DNA of 64,000 nucleotides from Bacillota bacterium (GTDB lineage Bacteria; Bacillota; Sulfobacillia; Sulfobacillales; Sulfobacillaceae), in assembly GCA_021820485.1 (NCBI GenBank), contig JAKADO010000001.1, positions 19,363 through 83,362 on the forward strand, in the 5' to 3' direction. Position numbers and translations under genes: made by a program. Shown in pieces: positions 62,179-64,000 of this stretch. The notes below the pieces were generated by a model, which was not told the DNA's origin, made no database searches, and saw nothing but the letters and a program-made list of their open reading frames with translations. Within the stretch, counting starts at the first letter, position 1, and each line of letters begins with the position of its first letter.

Positions 62179-62214
62179 GGCGGACGGTCGCGAATCCTGT
62201 GTGGACCGTCCGCC
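62179..62214. terminator. Hairpin between convergent adenosyltransferase and btuF genes
   Basis: Perfect 11-bp stem GGCGGACGGTC / GACCGTCCGCC, 14-base loop, no long T-run. Confidence 0.65.
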
Positions 62215-62235
62215 AACACCTGAAGACCATTCCGC

Positions 62236-63177
62236 CTATTTCGCCGAGAGCTTTAATTGCGGATGGAGCAGTGTAACCAATTGCTTTAAACCCATCACCA
62301 ACGCCGGAGAAGGTTCGTTGACATATGACGAGTTCGGGACGGGGTAGACGTGGCCCGTTATGACCGCGGTGATGGCGGAAAATCCGGCAAGATGCTCTTC
62401 TTGCAACACCGTCGTCCCCGATTCCGGGTCAATCAGGATATCGTCGGGATTAGCCTTAACGACCTGTTCGGCGGTGACCTGGGGGTACGCCTGTGTCGAC
62501 ATTTGTGCTCCCACATTGGTCGCTCCGGCCATGTCGATGAGAGAGTTGAGAAACGTATGGGGGCCGGCAGTATAGAGGCCACCCAAATCATAAAAGACGG
62601 TCGGTCGGGTTTTGACGCGGCGAACTTTCTGTTCGATGGCGGCAATTTGCTGTTTCATGTGCGCGACGGTGGCCCGTGCATGGAGGGTTGTTCCGGTGGC
62701 GCGCCCCACCAACATAATGTCATGGTAGATGCCCTGCACGGAGGTCGGTTGCAACACCAAAACGGGGATGTGGAACCGTGTCAAGGCACCAAGCCCTTTG
62801 ATGCCGGTGGTGGCGATCACCAGGTTTGGCTTGGCCGCGAGAATTTTTTCGACGCTAATGCCTGGATAGGAGGGGCCGATGTTGGCAATCCCGTGCAGTT
62901 GCTGGCGCCACGGGGCCGGCGTGTACTGAAACGTCGCTTGATCAGTGCCCACCATTTCTTTCTTTAAGCCCAAGTCTAGGGCAATTTCGGCATTGCTGGG
63001 CTCCAAGGTGACAATCCGCGTCGCCGGCTTTCTCAACGTGATCGTGTGGTGTAGATCGTCGGTGATGTGAATCGGGGTCGGCAAACTTGAGGCGACACGG
63101 GCTGTTGTTCCGCATCCGGCCAACAGACCCATTCCCATCGTTAGGCTCGTGATGGTGCCGAGCCACGTCTTAGACAT
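62236..63177 (-). CDS. btuF: Cobalamin ABC transporter substrate-binding lipoprotein
   Basis: The 313-residue protein has a signal peptide ending in the lipobox L-L-A-G-C-G, then R-I-V-T-L-E-P-S-N-A-E-I-A-L-D-L-G, D-Q-A-T-F-Q-Y and A-K-P-N-L-V-I-A, typical of class III binding proteins for corrinoids or siderophores. A cobalamin riboswitch in its leader identifies the ligand. The second ATG (63177) is better placed from AGAAGG than the first (63183). btuC and btuD are not in view. Confidence 0.88.
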   Translation of the reverse strand: MSKTWLGTITSLTMGMGLLAGCGTTARVASSLPTPIHITDDLHHTITLRKPATRIVTLEPSNAEIALDLGLKKEMVGTDQATFQYTPAPWRQQLHGIANIGPSYPGISVEKILAAKPNLVIATTGIKGLGALTRFHIPVLVLQPTSVQGIYHDIMLVGRATGTTLHARATVAHMKQQIAAIEQKVRRVKTRPTVFYDLGGLYTAGPHTFLNSLIDMAGATNVGAQMSTQAYPQVTAEQVVKANPDDILIDPESGTTVLQEEHLAGFSAITAVITGHVYPVPNSSYVNEPSPALVMGLKQLVTLLHPQLKLSAK

Positions 63178-63227
63178 GGTCATCCTTCTCTCGGGATAGA
63201 TTGAACCTTAGGCGAGAAGGGCCGCAG

Positions 63228-63266
63228 AAAAAAGAGGCGGCGCCTGACAACCCGCAGGCTCGCCCG
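63228..63266 (-). terminator. Probable attenuator after the btuF riboswitch
   Basis: Minus strand GCCTG / CAGGC stem extended by GGC / GCC, then GCCTCTTTTTT. Confidence 0.5.
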
Positions 63267-63271
63267 AATAT

Positions 63272-63400
63272 TTGCAGGTAGGTCTCCTGGCTCTCGGATC
63301 ATCGCGTCCGACCGGCCTTCCAACGAATGTTGTGGCGGGTCTGCTCCCCGTAAACAGTGGCGGGTGCCGCTCAGGAATTTCACCTGATTCCCTGTTATAC
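63272..63400 (-). promoter_or_regulatory. Cobalamin riboswitch for btuF
   Basis: Minus strand: GCGGCACCCGCCACTGT and the B12 box AGCCAGGAGACCTACC (63277-63292), the conserved aptamer core. Confidence 0.93.
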
Positions 63401-63421
63401 ACCTACAATTCGGTTGTCTCG

Positions 63422-63450
63422 AGTGTATACACGTTGGCGTCGGTTGTAAA
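63422..63450 (-). promoter_or_regulatory. Promoter for btuF
   Basis: Minus strand TTTACA, 17 bases, TACACT, about 20 bases before the aptamer. Confidence 0.55.
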
Positions 63451-63599
63451 CAAAACACATCCCACTTGTCATCAACTTTTAGTTCCCCTGTCCGAGGAAG
63501 TAAACTTGTTGACATTACGGTCTGTACTTACCCGGCAGTAAGTACGAGACCAGTCGGGCAGTTGGGGTGAAGTCCCCTGAACGCCCCGCCCCCTCCATG

Positions 63600-63760
63600 G
63601 TTGGGCCGTACTGATTTCCTATGCAGGTCTGGCGCGTATCGAGGCGGAAGGCTGCAATCTTAGATCTATGTACCCGGGCTCTATAATGCGGAATCATCGA
63701 CAGTGACAGCATTTGGATTGGTGGTCGCGGAGGCCGCCGATCATTAGCTTTTTCGGCTAT
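63600..63760 (+). pseudogene. Fragment of an APC permease related to the one at 40.6-42.2 kb
   Basis: About 160 bases resemble 40839-41000 (residues ~95-148 of the permease): W-A-V-L-I-S-Y-A-G-L-A, I-E-A-E-G, then Y-P-G-S-like sequence with small deletions and frameshifts. Nothing else of the gene is present. Confidence 0.75.
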
Positions 63761-63815
63761 TTGCAATCTAGGGTTGGATCGTATTTTGTCCCCTCGACAG
63801 TGATTCGGCCTGTTT

Positions 63816-63879
63816 TGTGCAAAACCTGGTTGGAGGCGTCTTCCGAATAACCTGCTGTAATGTGCAAAACGTGGTTGGA
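63816..63879. repeat. Two 19-base direct repeats near the right edge
   Basis: TGTGCAAAACSTGGTTGGA at 63816-63834 and 63861-63879 differ at one base, 45 bases start to start. They might be the end of a mobile element continuing past the window. No gene is seen from 63761 to 64000. Confidence 0.5.
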
Positions 63880-64000
63880 TCGGCCGCCTGAAATGAGTGG
63901 CCTTCATGCACATTCGGGCCGGTTCGTATTATCAGGTCGCCAGGAAACTGGTTGACCTTCTTGTGTTTTAGAGGGTTGATGAGGGTAGCCGGGGTGGACG

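Noticed and set aside
1-64000. tRNA, rRNA or CRISPR arrays
   Set aside because: No cloverleaf-like, rRNA-like or regularly spaced repeat sequence was noticed by eye; a tRNAscan and CRISPR search could still find something small.

Overview
The window looks like chromosomal DNA of a moderately GC-rich, endospore-forming member of the Firmicutes. spmA and spmB imply sporulation, AroH is the Bacillus type, and cmk, plsC and an S1-domain gene lie in the classical Firmicutes order. GTG starts behind strong Shine-Dalgarno (SD) sequences are common. Overall style resembles Sulfobacillus-type thermoacidophiles; that assignment is inference from memory, not a database result. I saw no rRNA, tRNA or CRISPR array.

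Left part (1-24.5 kb), mostly housekeeping and well packed: a truncated thioredoxin-fold gene, panC, convergent spmA/spmB, a RidA-family gene, rluB, nicotinate phosphoribosyltransferase, a SWIM zinc-finger gene, a DUF2197 zinc ribbon, aroH-cmk-plsC, an S1 protein with terminator, then a PiT phosphate transporter with its DUF47 partner behind a PHO-box-like repeat array. Next come small metabolic operons (GNAT/MaoC; oxidoreductase-aldehyde dehydrogenase-YbaK-GNAT), an MFS exporter, a FrnE/DsbA-family gene with an in-frame TGA exactly at the first active-site cysteine (probable selenoprotein), an acyltransferase/SGNH pair, an amidohydrolase and an MMPL transporter.

Middle part (24.5-42 kb), accessory and scarred: an MFS transporter, an IS607-type recombinase relic, Nudix, a DUF4232 lipoprotein, a phosphotransferase, an S9 peptidase, an intact IS3-family element beside a broken glucosaminidase-like gene, two paralogous cysteine-rich proteins of unknown function, a BNR-repeat lipoprotein, GNAT, a methyltransferase and an APC permease behind a clear promoter/operator.

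Right part (42-64 kb), vitamin metabolism. Thiamine: a TPP riboswitch controls tenA-thiD-thiM-thiE, and a second one on the minus strand controls an NCS1 permease. Between this and the cobalamin genes is a rearranged strip with a decayed, partly inverted copy of cobB, a Tn3 transposase tail, PadR plus a frameshifted DHA2 transporter, a class II aldolase and a CMD protein. Cobalamin: intact cobB, a HAD phosphatase, then a cobalamin riboswitch with terminator ahead of cobU-cbiB-cobS-cobD-cobQ, a BtuF-like protein without signal peptide, a cobT-bluB fusion and a PduO adenosyltransferase. A convergent lipoprotein BtuF has its own cobalamin riboswitch. The set covers a,c-amidation, later amidation, aminopropanol attachment, DMB synthesis, nucleotide-loop assembly and adenosylation; corrin-ring genes and the BtuCD permease are not in the window. 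The right edge holds a fragment of a second APC permease and a pair of direct repeats.
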